A stretch of DNA of 64,000 nt from Methylobacterium sp. 77 (lineage in GTDB: Bacteria; Pseudomonadota; Alphaproteobacteria; Rhizobiales; Beijerinckiaceae): the NCBI RefSeq assembly GCF_000372825.1, contig NZ_KB910516.1:528011-592010 (forward strand). The letters run 5' to 3'. Each line of letters begins with the position of its first letter. Position 1 is the first letter of the stretch. Below, in pieces: positions 9,830 through 18,744 of the stretch. The translations under genes and the position numbers were made by a program. The notes under the pieces are model-generated. The model saw only the letters and a program-made list of their open reading frames with translations, made no database searches and was not told the DNA's origin.

Positions 9830-10708
9830 ATGCGCACCCGCTCCATGCCCGCTTCGGTCGTGTCGTCGGTCTTCGTCCTGATCTGGGCGTCGGGTTTCGT
9901 CGCGGCGCGCTTCGTGGCGCCCCATGCGGAAGCCTTCACCTTCGTTGCGATCCGCGTCGTCGGCGTCAGCGTCGTCCTGACGGCCATCGCGTTCGCGCTG
10001 GGAGCAAGATGGCCGAGCCACCGGACGGGATGGCGCGATGCCCTCGTCGCGGGCGTACTGATGCAGGGTATCTACGTCATCGGTGTGTTCTGGTCCGTGG
10101 AACGCGGCCTTCCCTCGGGCATCGCGGCACTGGTCGGCAGCCTCCAGCCGCTGCTGACAGCTGCGATGGCGCGGCCCTTCCTCGGAGAGATCGTAAGCCT
10201 GCGCCGCTGGCTCGGCATCGCCACGGGCTTTGCCGGTGCGCTTCTCGTGCTGGCCCCTAAAGTCGGTGCGGCAGACGCGTCCGGCATTCCGGTCGTTCCT
10301 CTCGTCGCCTGCCTCGGGGCCATGGCCGCGATGACTGTCGGCACACTCTGGCAGAAGAGCCATTCGGGCCAGGCCGATCTCCTTTCGAATGCGGCGATCC
10401 AATTCGTCGGAGCCTCGCTCCTCGCCGTGCCGGCCGCGTTGCTGTTCGGGACCGGCCGTTTCGATGCCTCCCTACCGCTCTGGGGCGGCCTCGCCTGGTC
10501 GATCCTCGTCAACTCGGTGGCCGGAATTCTGCTGCTTCTCGCGCTGATCAAACGCGGCGAGGTGGCCGGCGTCGCATCCCTGCTCTTCCTGGTCCCACCG
10601 GTCTCCGCAGCGATGGCCTATGCCCTGTTCGGCGAGGGCCTGGTCCCCGTGCAGATGGCCGGCATGGCAGTGGCGGCGGTCGGGGTCGCGATCGCCAGTC
10701 GGAGATGA
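9830..10708 (+). CDS. EamA/DMT-family permease
   Basis: A 292-residue protein with ten predicted transmembrane helices in two EamA repeats. Examples are FVLIWASGFVAARFVAP at the start of the first and GTLWQKSHSG between them. DMT permeases of this type usually export amino acids or other metabolites; the substrate cannot be read from the sequence. The N-terminal WASGFVAARF motif is the classic family start. It is transcribed alone, divergent from the YihY gene, and followed by an AT-rich leader that belongs to mcd. Confidence 0.85.
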   Translation: MRTRSMPASVVSSVFVLIWASGFVAARFVAPHAEAFTFVAIRVVGVSVVLTAIAFALGARWPSHRTGWRDALVAGVLMQGIYVIGVFWSVERGLPSGIAALVGSLQPLLTAAMARPFLGEIVSLRRWLGIATGFAGALLVLAPKVGAADASGIPVVPLVACLGAMAAMTVGTLWQKSHSGQADLLSNAAIQFVGASLLAVPAALLFGTGRFDASLPLWGGLAWSILVNSVAGILLLLALIKRGEVAGVASLLFLVPPVSAAMAYALFGEGLVPVQMAGMAVAAVGVAIASRR

Positions 10709-10831
10709 CTTTTTCTTTGATCCACTTCTCAATAAAATTCAGCGCTCTTGGTTTCGTTGAGAAAAAACAGGTTTTCCGTCGCAACAAATAATGAATTCAA
10801 GCGGGATATTGCCGCGCTGCGGCGAGACGCC

Positions 10832-10860
10832 TCTACAGACTCGACAAACCTGCCTATAAT
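10832..10860 (+). promoter_or_regulatory. Candidate sigma70-type promoter of mcd
   Basis: A perfect TATAAT lies at 10855-10860. TCTACA at 10832-10837, 17 bases further up, matches the -35 consensus TTGACA at four of six positions. The surrounding 150 bases are much richer in A and T than the rest of the window. The start codon of mcd is 38 bases downstream. This is a sequence match only. Confidence 0.55.
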
Positions 10861-10898
10861 GACGGCCAATCCTCCTTCTGATCTGAGAGATTTGAACC

Positions 10899-12581
10899 AT
10901 GTCCGCATCTCCGGCCGTCTCCACCGAACCGCAGGATCTCCTGACGCTCGCTCAGAGCGCCGGTGACGCCGCCAAGGCCCTCGTCGCCGAAGCGACCACC
11001 CGGGTACGGGCGAAGGTGCTCGCCGCCGACGGCAAGATCTCCCCCGAGAAGCTGGAAGCGGAGCAGCACGCCACCCACGGCCTCGCCTGGCTCGCCACCT
11101 ATGCCGAAGGCGTACGCGAACTCGGCGCCTATGCCGCTCGCCTCACCGAGACCGGAGAGTTCGGCGAGACCGAAGCGCTGCTCGTGAAGATCGGCATCGG
11201 CGAGTATCTCGACCAGATGTTCTCCGGCATCCCGATGAGCCAGGGCGAGATGGTGCGTGCCACCGGATCGCTCGGTCTCTCCGCCCGCGAGGTCGCGAAG
11301 TTCAGGACCGATGCGGTCGAGACCATGATCGCGGAAGGGAATACGGTTGCGAACCGCGCCGCGCTGGTCGCCCGTATCCGCGACAATGGCGGTTCGGCCA
11401 CCATCGGCAAGTCGGGCCTCGACGAGGACATGGAGGCGATCCGGTCGGAAATGCGTCGCTTCGGTCTCGCCGAAGTCGCGCCGCATGCCCATGAGTGGCA
11501 CAGCCAGAACGCCTACATCCCGATGGAGATCGTCACCAAGATGGCCGAACTCGGCGTCTTCGGCCTGACGATCCCCGAGGAATACGGTGGCATGGGCCTG
11601 CCGAAGATCTCCATGTGCGTCGTCTCCGAGGAGCTGTCCCGCGCCTATATCGGCGTCGGCTCCCTCGGCACCCGCTCCGAGATCGCCGCCGAACTGATCC
11701 TCTGCGGCGGTACCGAAGAGCAGAAGCACCGCTTCCTGCCCGGCATCGCGTCCGGCGACACGCTCCCCACCGCCGTGTTCACCGAGCCGAACACCGGTTC
11801 CGACCTTGCCTCGCTTCGCACCAAGGCGGTGAAGGACGGCGATGTCTGGAAGATCTCGGGCAACAAGACCTGGATCACGCACCCCGTGCGCGCCGACATC
11901 ATGACCTGCCTCGTGCGCACCAAGCCCGAGGAGAAGGGCCACAGGGGCCTGTCGCTTCTCGTCGCCGAGAAGCCACGCGGCACCGATGCGGATCCCTTCC
12001 CCGTGGCCGGCCTGTCCGGCGGCGAGATCCATGTCCTCGGTTATCGCGGCATGAAGGAATACGAGCTCGCCTTCGACAATTTCGAGGTGCCGGCGGCCAA
12101 TCTCCTCGGCGAGGTCGAGGGCAAGGGCTTCACCCAGCTCATGCAGACCTTCGAATCCGCTCGTATCCAGACGGCGGCCCGCGCCATCGGCGTGGCGCAG
12201 AACGCCCTCGACCTGGGTCTGCGCTACGCCGAGGACCGGGTGCAGTTCGGCAAGGCCCTGATCAACTTCCCCCGCGTCGCCGACAAGATCGCGATGATGG
12301 CGGTCGAGATCAACATTGCCCGCCAGCTCACCTACTTCTCCGCCCGCGAGAAGGACGAGGGCAAGCGCTGCGATCTCGAGGCCGGCATGGCCAAGCTGCT
12401 CGGCGCCCGCGTCGCCTGGGCGGCGGCCGACAACGCCCTCCAGATCCACGGCGGCAACGGCTTCGCGCTCGAATACGCCGTGAGCCGCGTGCTCTGCGAC
12501 GCGCGCATTCTCTCGATCTTCGAAGGTGCCGCCGAGATCCAGGCCCAGGTCATCGCCCGCCGCCTGCTCGAGACCGCCTGA
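10899..12581 (+). CDS. mcd: (2S)-Methylsuccinyl-CoA dehydrogenase
   Basis: A 560-residue FAD-dependent acyl-CoA dehydrogenase. It should oxidise (2S)-methylsuccinyl-CoA to mesaconyl-CoA in the ethylmalonyl-CoA pathway, which regenerates glyoxylate during growth on C1 and C2 compounds. Ordinary acyl-CoA dehydrogenases have about 380-400 residues. This one carries an extra N-terminal domain of roughly 150 residues, the mark of the Mcd group. The core has TIPEEYGGMGLP, TEPNTGSDLASLRTKA, ITHPVRADIMTCLVRT and the C-terminal IHGGNGFALEY. The catalytic glutamate is expected in IFEGAAEIQ. A well-formed promoter precedes it and two hairpins follow. The mesaconyl-CoA hydratase gene lies 7 kb downstream. 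Very likely, with mcd the best symbol. Confidence 0.88.
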   Translation: MSASPAVSTEPQDLLTLAQSAGDAAKALVAEATTRVRAKVLAADGKISPEKLEAEQHATHGLAWLATYAEGVRELGAYAARLTETGEFGETEALLVKIGIGEYLDQMFSGIPMSQGEMVRATGSLGLSAREVAKFRTDAVETMIAEGNTVANRAALVARIRDNGGSATIGKSGLDEDMEAIRSEMRRFGLAEVAPHAHEWHSQNAYIPMEIVTKMAELGVFGLTIPEEYGGMGLPKISMCVVSEELSRAYIGVGSLGTRSEIAAELILCGGTEEQKHRFLPGIASGDTLPTAVFTEPNTGSDLASLRTKAVKDGDVWKISGNKTWITHPVRADIMTCLVRTKPEEKGHRGLSLLVAEKPRGTDADPFPVAGLSGGEIHVLGYRGMKEYELAFDNFEVPAANLLGEVEGKGFTQLMQTFESARIQTAARAIGVAQNALDLGLRYAEDRVQFGKALINFPRVADKIAMMAVEINIARQLTYFSAREKDEGKRCDLEAGMAKLLGARVAWAAADNALQIHGGNGFALEYAVSRVLCDARILSIFEGAAEIQAQVIARRLLETA

Positions 12582-12597
12582 CGGTTCATGGACGTTC

Positions 12598-12622
12598 GGC
12601 GCCGGGCTCGAAACCCGGCGCC
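12598..12622 (+). terminator. Hairpin after mcd
   Basis: A 9-bp perfect stem, GGCGCCGGG and CCCGGCGCC, closes a 7-base loop just after the mcd stop. No T-run follows, so it may be a processing or stabilising structure ahead of the stronger terminator next to it. Confidence 0.5.
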
Positions 12623-12642
12623 GAGCAACGTCGTCGGCAACG

Positions 12643-12690
12643 AAAAAAGGCCTGGAGCCGGATGTGAATCCGGCTCCAGGCCTTTGCTTT
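12643..12690. terminator. Bidirectional rho-independent terminator
   Basis: Left arm 12646-12663 and right arm 12668-12685 pair perfectly over 18 bases around the loop GTGA. A-tract on the left and T-rich stretch on the right allow use from both strands. It separates mcd (plus) from the convergent RND pump genes (minus). Confidence 0.9.
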
Positions 12691-12733
12691 TGAAGAGGCC
12701 TCTTCCCGAGACCGGGAAGAGGCGAAGGACGTT

Positions 12734-15700
12734 CTACTCCGCCGGCGCGTGATGACCCGACGGCACCGAACCGTCGCGTCCCTCCGCCTTCGGCTCGTCC
12801 CCGACCGGCTTCGTCTTGAACAAGCGCATCACGAAGACGAAGAAGACCGGCACGAAGAGCACCGCCAGGATGGTGGCGGAGATCATTCCTCCGAGCACGC
12901 CGGTGCCGATGGCCTGCTGGCTCTTCGAGGCCGCTCCTGAAGCGATAGCCAGGGGTATCACGCCGAAGATGAAGGCCAGCGAGGTCATCACGATCGGCCG
13001 GAAGCGGAGCGTCGATGCCTCGATCGTCGCGTCGACCAGCGATGTGCCCGGCTTCCACAGGTCCTTGGCGAATTCCACGATCAGAATCGCGTTCTTGGCC
13101 GAGAGGCCGATGATCGTGATGAGGCCGATCTTGAAGTAGACGTCGTTGGGCAGACCCCGCAGGTAGACGGCGGCCACCGAGCCGATGACGCCGAGCGGGA
13201 TGACGAGCAGCACCGAGAACGGGATCGACCAGCTCTCATAGAGGGCCGCGAGGCACAGGAACACGATGAGGATCGACAGGGCGAGGAGCAGCGTCGCCTG
13301 GCTTCCCGCCTGCTTCTCCTGCAGCGACTGACCCGTCCAGACGTAGCCGAAGCCCTTGGGCAGCTGCTGCATCAATCGCTCCATCTCGGCGATGGTATCG
13401 CCGGACGTATAGCCGGGCGCCGGTTCGCCTGTGATGCGCACCGACTGGTAGCCGTTGAAGCCGATGATCTGGGCCGGCCCGACGCTCCACTTGAGATCGG
13501 CGAAGGAGGACATCGGCACCATGGTGCCCTGGCTGTTCTTCACACCGTAGTTCAGCAGGTCGGAGGCTTTCAGGCGCTGGGTATCCTCGGCCTGGACGAT
13601 GACGCGCTGCATCTTGCCCCGGTTCGGGAAGTCGTTGGTGTAGACCGAGCCGAGATTGACCTGGATCGTGTTGTTGATCTCCTCGAAATCGACGCCCAGA
13701 GCCGCGGCCTTCTCGCGGTCGATGACGAGTTCCGCCTGCGGTGCCGGCGGCAGGCCCTCGACATAGACCTTCTGCAGGATCGGGCTCTTCTTCGCGAGCG
13801 AGAGCAATTGCTCCTGCGCCGCCATCAAGGCCGAATAGCCCTTCTGAGCACGGTCCTGCAGGCGGAAGCTGAAGCCCGACGCGTTGCCGAGGTTGTCGAT
13901 CGGCGGCGGCTCCAGCGCCTGGATCACGGCGTCCTTATAAGTGGACAGCGCCTTGTTGGTCCCCTCGACGAGGTTGGCCGCGGAATTGGCGGCATCGCGC
14001 TCGCCCCAGGGCTTCAAGGTCACGAAGGCTTGGCTCGTCACCTGGCCCTGGCCGGAGAACGAGAAGCCGTTGACCATCGTCACCGTGGCGACGCCGGGCT
14101 GGGCCATCAGGTGCTCTTCGACCGCCTTCACCGCCTTGAGCGTGCGGTTGAACGACGAGCCGGGCGGCGTCTGGATGTCGACGGTGAAGAACCCCTGGTC
14201 CTCCACCGGCAGGAAGCCCTCCGGCATCCGCACGAAGGCGAAGCCGAGGCCGATGACCAGAGCGAGGTAGATCATCATCACCCGGCCCGAGCGCTTGATC
14301 ATCCCCGCGACGCCGCGGCCGTAGCGTGCGGTCTCGCGGTCGACGACCCGGTTGAACCAGCCGAACACGCCGCCCTTGGAATGGCCGTGACCCTTCTCGA
14401 TGGGCTTCAGCAGGGTGGCGCAGAGAGCCGGCGTCAGCGTCAGCGCGAGCAGCGCCGAGAAACCGATCGACGTGACCATGGCGATGGAGAACTGGCGGTA
14501 GATGATGCCCACCGAGCCCGGGAAGAAGGCCATCGGAATGAACACCGCGATCAGCACCAGGGTGATGCCGATGATGGCGCCGGTGATCTGACTCATCGCC
14601 TTGCGGGTCGCCTCCTTCGGAGGCAGCCCTTCCTCGTTCATGATGCGCTCGACATTCTCGACCACCACGATGGCATCGTCGACGAGGATGCCGATGGCGA
14701 GCACCATGCCGAACATCGTCAGCACGTTCACCGAGAAGCCGGCGAGCAGCATCACCGTGCAGGTGCCCATCAGGGCGATCGGCACGACGATGGTCGGGAT
14801 CAGGGTGTAGCGGATGTTCTGCAGGAAGAGGAACATCACCACGAAGACGAGGATGACGGCCTCGATCAGCGTCATCAGCACTTTCTTGATCGAGGCCTCG
14901 ACGGCGGGCGTGATGTCGTAGGGGATGTCCCACTGCACGTTGGAGGGGAAGAACTGCGACAGCTCCTCCATCTTGGCGCGGATGGCGGACGCGGTCTCGA
15001 GGGCATTGCCGTCCGGAGCCAGAGTCACGGAGATACCGGCCGCCTCGCCGCCGTTCAGGCGGGTGGTGAACTTGTAATCCTCACCGCCGAGTTCGATCCG
15101 GGCGATGTCGCGCAGGCGTACGTTCGACCCGTCCGGGTTGGCGCGCAGGACGATGGCACCGAATTCCTCCGGCGCCGTCATCTGCCCCTTCACGATGATG
15201 GGGAAGTTGACCGTGTTGGAGGCCGGGCTCGGCATGGCGCCGACGGCGCCGGACGCGATCTGGACGTTCTGGTTGGTGATCGCCTTCGAGACGTCCGAGG
15301 CATTGAGGGACAGGCCGCGCAGCTTGTCCGAATCGATCCAGATGCGAAGGCTGCGCTCGGTGGAATAGAGCGTCGCGCGGCCGACGCCGGGGATGCGGCG
15401 GATCTCGTTGATGACGTTGCGGATGAGGAAGTCGCCGAGCGCGATCTCGTCCATCGACTTGTCCGGCGAGATCAGCGTGATGATGTTCAGGGTCGCGGCG
15501 GAGGCCTCCTCCACCAGCGTCCCCTGCTGGCGGACTTCGGCGGGAAGGCGGGCCTCGACGCGCTTGAGGCGGTTCTGCACCTCGACGCCGGCGAGGCTCG
15601 AATCCGTGCCGGGCTGGAACTGGGCCGTGATCTCGACGACGCCGAACGCGTCGCTGGCGGATTCGAAGCTCAGGATGTTGGCGGCACCGTTGAGCTCATC

Positions 15701-15898
15701 CTCGATGAGGCGGGTGGTGCCGGTATAGAGGTTCTCGACCGAAGCGCCGGGATAGGCTGTCGACAGGGCGATGGAGGGCGGCGCGATGACCGGGTATTGC
15801 GCCACCGGAAGGCTCGGGATCGACAGGATCCCGCCCAGACAGATGAACAGCGCGACGACCCAGGCGAAGATCGGGCGATCGATGAAAAAACGGGCCAT
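12734..15898 (-). CDS. RND efflux pump inner-membrane transporter (HAE1/AcrB type)
   Basis: A 1054-residue proton-driven efflux transporter, the usual length for the AcrB/MexB family. It begins with ARFFIDRPIFAWVVALFICL, the conserved start of these pumps. The fourth transmembrane helix has GILVDDAIVVVENVERIM, whose paired aspartates belong to the proton relay. Two large periplasmic loops and a second helix bundle ending in VPVFFVFVMRLF complete the fold. It should work with the adaptor gene just upstream (gap 3 bases) and an outer-membrane TolC-like channel, which is not encoded here. Likely substrates are hydrophobic drugs, solvents or dyes; the sequence does not tell which. No TetR regulator is adjacent. 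Confidence 0.93.
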   Translation of the reverse strand: MARFFIDRPIFAWVVALFICLGGILSIPSLPVAQYPVIAPPSIALSTAYPGASVENLYTGTTRLIEDELNGAANILSFESASDAFGVVEITAQFQPGTDSSLAGVEVQNRLKRVEARLPAEVRQQGTLVEEASAATLNIITLISPDKSMDEIALGDFLIRNVINEIRRIPGVGRATLYSTERSLRIWIDSDKLRGLSLNASDVSKAITNQNVQIASGAVGAMPSPASNTVNFPIIVKGQMTAPEEFGAIVLRANPDGSNVRLRDIARIELGGEDYKFTTRLNGGEAAGISVTLAPDGNALETASAIRAKMEELSQFFPSNVQWDIPYDITPAVEASIKKVLMTLIEAVILVFVVMFLFLQNIRYTLIPTIVVPIALMGTCTVMLLAGFSVNVLTMFGMVLAIGILVDDAIVVVENVERIMNEEGLPPKEATRKAMSQITGAIIGITLVLIAVFIPMAFFPGSVGIIYRQFSIAMVTSIGFSALLALTLTPALCATLLKPIEKGHGHSKGGVFGWFNRVVDRETARYGRGVAGMIKRSGRVMMIYLALVIGLGFAFVRMPEGFLPVEDQGFFTVDIQTPPGSSFNRTLKAVKAVEEHLMAQPGVATVTMVNGFSFSGQGQVTSQAFVTLKPWGERDAANSAANLVEGTNKALSTYKDAVIQALEPPPIDNLGNASGFSFRLQDRAQKGYSALMAAQEQLLSLAKKSPILQKVYVEGLPPAPQAELVIDREKAAALGVDFEEINNTIQVNLGSVYTNDFPNRGKMQRVIVQAEDTQRLKASDLLNYGVKNSQGTMVPMSSFADLKWSVGPAQIIGFNGYQSVRITGEPAPGYTSGDTIAEMERLMQQLPKGFGYVWTGQSLQEKQAGSQATLLLALSILIVFLCLAALYESWSIPFSVLLVIPLGVIGSVAAVYLRGLPNDVYFKIGLITIIGLSAKNAILIVEFAKDLWKPGTSLVDATIEASTLRFRPIVMTSLAFIFGVIPLAIASGAASKSQQAIGTGVLGGMISATILAVLFVPVFFVFVMRLFKTKPVGDEPKAEGRDGSVPSGHHAPAE

Positions 15899-15901
15899 GG
15901 C

Positions 15902-17149
15902 TCAGCGGACCTGAGCCGAAGCGGGCTGAGCGTTAGGCGCCCTGTCGTCGAGATCGGTATCGATCGGCTTCGCCTCGGCCTGGGCGGAGGCGACTTTCAG
16001 CTCGACGGTCTTGACCGGCGATCCGGCCGAGATCTTCTGCACGCCTTCCACCACGACGCGGTCGCCGGCCTTGAGACCGTCGCGGATGATCCAGTTGGAA
16101 TCGACCACCGGGCCGACCTCGACCGGCTGCAGCATGACCTTGTCGTCCTTGCCGACGACCCAGACCTCGGCCTTGCCGTCGTTGGTGCGCTGGATCGCCT
16201 GCTGCGGCACCGCGATGGCATCGACATCGATGCCCTGCTTGATGCGGGCGCGGACATACATGCCGGGGAACAGCTCGTCATGCGGGTTGGGGAAGAGCAC
16301 GCGCAGGGTGACCTGACCGGTACTCGGATCGGCCGTGACGTCCGAGAACAGGAGCTTTCCGGCCGAGCCGTAGAGCGATCCGTCATCCATGATGAGATGC
16401 GCGTTGGCGGTGTCGTTCGACAGACGCGAGAGCTCGCCGCTGGCGAGATCCCGACGCAGCTTGTTCAGCTCGCCCACCGACTGGGTGATGTCGACGTAAA
16501 TCGGATCGAGCTGCTGGATCGTGGCAAGGTTGGCGGTGGCGCCCTGCTCGACCAGCGTGCCCTCGGTCAGAAGGGCGCGGCCGATGCGGCCCGAGATCGG
16601 CGCTCGCACATCGGTGTAATTGAGGTTCAACTTGGCCCGGTCGCGCGCGGCCTTGGCCCCGGCCACCTCCGCCTGGGCCTGTTTCAGGCCGGCATAGGCA
16701 CTGTCGTACTGCGCCTGGCTGGCGGTCTGCCGCGAAAGCAGCTGTTCGAGGCGGTCGGCCTGCTGGCCTGCCAGGACCTGGGCGGCCTCCGTGCGGGCGA
16801 GCGCGGCCTCGGCACTGGCGAGTTCGGCGTCGAACGGCGCAGGGTCGATCTTGTAGAGAATATCACCTTCCTTGACCAAGCTGCCCTGCTCGAACGTCCG
16901 CTTGACCACGAGACCGGACACGCGCGAGCGAACCTCGGCGATGCGCAGGGGGGCCACCCGGCCCGGCAGATCGCGCACATAAGGAATGGGCTGTTCCCGA
17001 ACGGTGACGACGCTGACCTCGGGCGGCTGGGTCGGCACCGGCGCCGCGGCCTGCTGCTTCTGATTGCAGGCGGACAGGGCGACCATGACGGAGGCTGCAG
17101 CCAGGGAGGCCGGCCAGACACGTCGGACGCGGTGAGAAGTGGTCGTCAC
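15902..17149 (-). CDS. RND efflux periplasmic adaptor lipoprotein
   Basis: The membrane-fusion partner of the adjacent RND pump. The GTG at 17149 is preferred: AGGAG lies 10 bases upstream. It gives an arginine-rich signal peptide ending in the lipobox LSAC; the ATG at 17194 would add 15 residues with no ribosome site. The mature protein has the AcrA/MexE layout: a barrel-sandwich strand with VRSRVSGLVVKRTFEQGS, a coiled hairpin rich in Ala and Gln, the second lipoyl half with YTDVRAPISGRIG, and a membrane-proximal domain ending in VVVEGVQKISAG. Length 415 is normal. Its stop and the start of the transporter are almost touching, so the two are translated together. Confidence 0.9.
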   Translation of the reverse strand: MTTTSHRVRRVWPASLAAASVMVALSACNQKQQAAAPVPTQPPEVSVVTVREQPIPYVRDLPGRVAPLRIAEVRSRVSGLVVKRTFEQGSLVKEGDILYKIDPAPFDAELASAEAALARTEAAQVLAGQQADRLEQLLSRQTASQAQYDSAYAGLKQAQAEVAGAKAARDRAKLNLNYTDVRAPISGRIGRALLTEGTLVEQGATANLATIQQLDPIYVDITQSVGELNKLRRDLASGELSRLSNDTANAHLIMDDGSLYGSAGKLLFSDVTADPSTGQVTLRVLFPNPHDELFPGMYVRARIKQGIDVDAIAVPQQAIQRTNDGKAEVWVVGKDDKVMLQPVEVGPVVDSNWIIRDGLKAGDRVVVEGVQKISAGSPVKTVELKVASAQAEAKPIDTDLDDRAPNAQPASAQVR

Positions 17150-17436
17150 GATGATTTCGCTCCTGTGCGATACGCGGTCGATCGCAACCCGCATCGCGGG
17201 TTGGCAGCTCTGGCAATCAAGTCGCCGGCAAAAATCCGCGAGGCGGCATCGTTACCGTGGCAATCGCTGGGCCACGCGAAAGCGGCCATGGCGTCGTTGG
17301 GCATGCGGAGGCAGTCGGAAGGCCAACCCACACATCAAGGCTTCAGCAATCGTTCACGATCTGGGCAATCGCGCGACCTCAGCCGGCAAACGAGCGAATT
17401 TATCTCGGCTCGGTTGAAAAAGCCGCGCCTCCGCAC

Positions 17437-17841
17437 TCAGGCGGCGACCCTGGGAGGGCGGTGAAGCGGTGCCTTCGCGTTGATCCCGAGCGAGAGTGCC
17501 GAACGTCCACGCAGACTCGGCGCGGACGAGAGGCCGAGCATCCGCGGCTCAGGAAATAGACGCAGCATCACCGCATCGTCTGCTTCCAGACGCGACACGG
17601 CATTCGCCGACGGCACCTCGGCTTGCCCCGACATGCCATCGGGCCACTGGCTCGCCACCGGCACGGACACCCCGCCCGCCCAATGGCCTTGCGGGATACT
17701 CGGAAGCACCAGCGCGAGAAGGGAGAGGAGAACCATCAGAACCGAGAGCGGCCGAGAGACTGCCCGCGAAAGCAGGGAGGCCAAAACAAGGCCAGCCGCA
17801 TCGCGGGGAGCGACGGCAGATTTGATCGGCGGAGAGGTCAC
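17437..17841 (-). CDS. Hypothetical small membrane or secreted protein
   Basis: A possible protein of about 134 residues from a GTG at 17841. It has one strong hydrophobic segment (RPLSVLMVLLSLLALVLPSI) after a short polar start, so it could be a membrane-anchored or exported protein. The remainder is rich in Ser, Pro and Arg and ends in RPPRVAA. I do not recognise a family and see no clear ribosome binding site. It lies in a 958-base stretch between the RND adaptor and the L,D-transpeptidase that otherwise holds nothing I can support. A chance frame cannot be ruled out. Confidence 0.35.
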   Translation of the reverse strand: MTSPPIKSAVAPRDAAGLVLASLLSRAVSRPLSVLMVLLSLLALVLPSIPQGHWAGGVSVPVASQWPDGMSGQAEVPSANAVSRLEADDAVMLRLFPEPRMLGLSSAPSLRGRSALSLGINAKAPLHRPPRVAA

Positions 17842-18107
17842 AAAATGGAGGGTGGTGCGAAAGTTCCCGCAGCGCAATAACCTGCGGCAATCTGTCGAAC
17901 AGCAGCGAAGCGGTCGGAATCCGCGCCGTTGCAGCAATCCCACAGCATAATCCGTTCGCACCGATCCGGGTTGACCACCCTTAACCATCCGGCCAAGTGT
18001 GCGCGTCCGATCACCAGACGTCCGGCTCTCCGAGCCTGGACCTTGTCGGAATGGACGCCGAAACGCAGAGGCGACGGCTCTTCCAGGTCCGGCCGGAGAC
18101 GACGACC

Positions 18108-18683
18108 ATGAGCATGCGCTCCCTCCTCCCCGCCACGGCATTCGCGCTGGGCCTGAGCTTCGCCGCAGGCGGAAGCGCCAGCGCCGGCAACCCGTTCGAC
18201 AGCGGGCCGATCGCCGACTTCATGAACATCTTCAAGGAGCAGGCGATCCCGCGCGAGACCGTGGCCTGGAAGGGCGGCGAGAAGCCCGGCACCATCGTGG
18301 TCTCGACGAGCCAGCGCAGGCTGTTCTACGTGCTCGGTGGCGGTGCGGCCGTCCGTTACGGCGTTGGGGTCGGCCGTCAGGGCTTCTCCTGGTCCGGCCA
18401 GAAATCGGTGACGATGAAGAAGGAATGGCCGGCCTGGCGTCCCCCGGCTCAGATGCTGGCGCGCCGACCCGACCTGCCGCGCTTCATGGCCGGCGGCCAG
18501 GACAATCCGCTCGGTGCGCGGGCGATGTATCTCGGCTCCTCGCTCTATCGCATCCATGGTTCCAACGAGCCTGAAACCATGGGAGCCGCCGTCTCGTCGG
18601 GCTGCATCCGCATGACCAACAAGGATGTGGTCGACCTCTACGACCGGGTGAAGGTCGGCACGAAGGTGATCGTGCGGAACTGA
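18108..18683 (+). CDS. L,D-transpeptidase (YkuD/ErfK family)
   Basis: A 191-residue exported enzyme that should form 3-3 crosslinks in peptidoglycan or attach proteins to it. The ATG at 18108 starts a signal peptide (MSMRSLLPATAFALGLSF) ending near ASA, with GGAG upstream. The YkuD domain follows, with the start TIVVSTSQRRLFYVLGGG. The catalytic motif is split as IHGSNEPETMG and SSGCIRMTNKDVVDLY; the cysteine is the nucleophile and the histidine of IHG supports it. The length is typical for the small Hyphomicrobiales paralogues, of which genomes usually carry many. A TSUP permease follows on the same strand 61 bases downstream. Confidence 0.9.
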   Translation: MSMRSLLPATAFALGLSFAAGGSASAGNPFDSGPIADFMNIFKEQAIPRETVAWKGGEKPGTIVVSTSQRRLFYVLGGGAAVRYGVGVGRQGFSWSGQKSVTMKKEWPAWRPPAQMLARRPDLPRFMAGGQDNPLGARAMYLGSSLYRIHGSNEPETMGAAVSSGCIRMTNKDVVDLYDRVKVGTKVIVRN

Positions 18684-18744
18684 AGGTACAAACCGCTCAC
18701 CGCCGGTCTCCGATCGGTCGCGACCGGACGTGGTGGGAAGCGGA

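Noticed and set aside
10854..13058. Long minus-strand open frame across mcd
   Set aside because: It runs through the mcd gene and through both terminator hairpins. No domain is visible.
13808..17464. Very long plus-strand open frame opposite the RND pump genes
   Set aside because: It is the antisense of two well-recognised proteins. Its translation is rich in Arg, Asp, Gly and His with no domain, as expected from GC-rich mirror frames.
18007..18107. Longer N-terminus for the L,D-transpeptidase
   Set aside because: The upstream in-frame part has no signal-like sequence, while the ATG at 18108 starts a clear signal peptide with a ribosome site.
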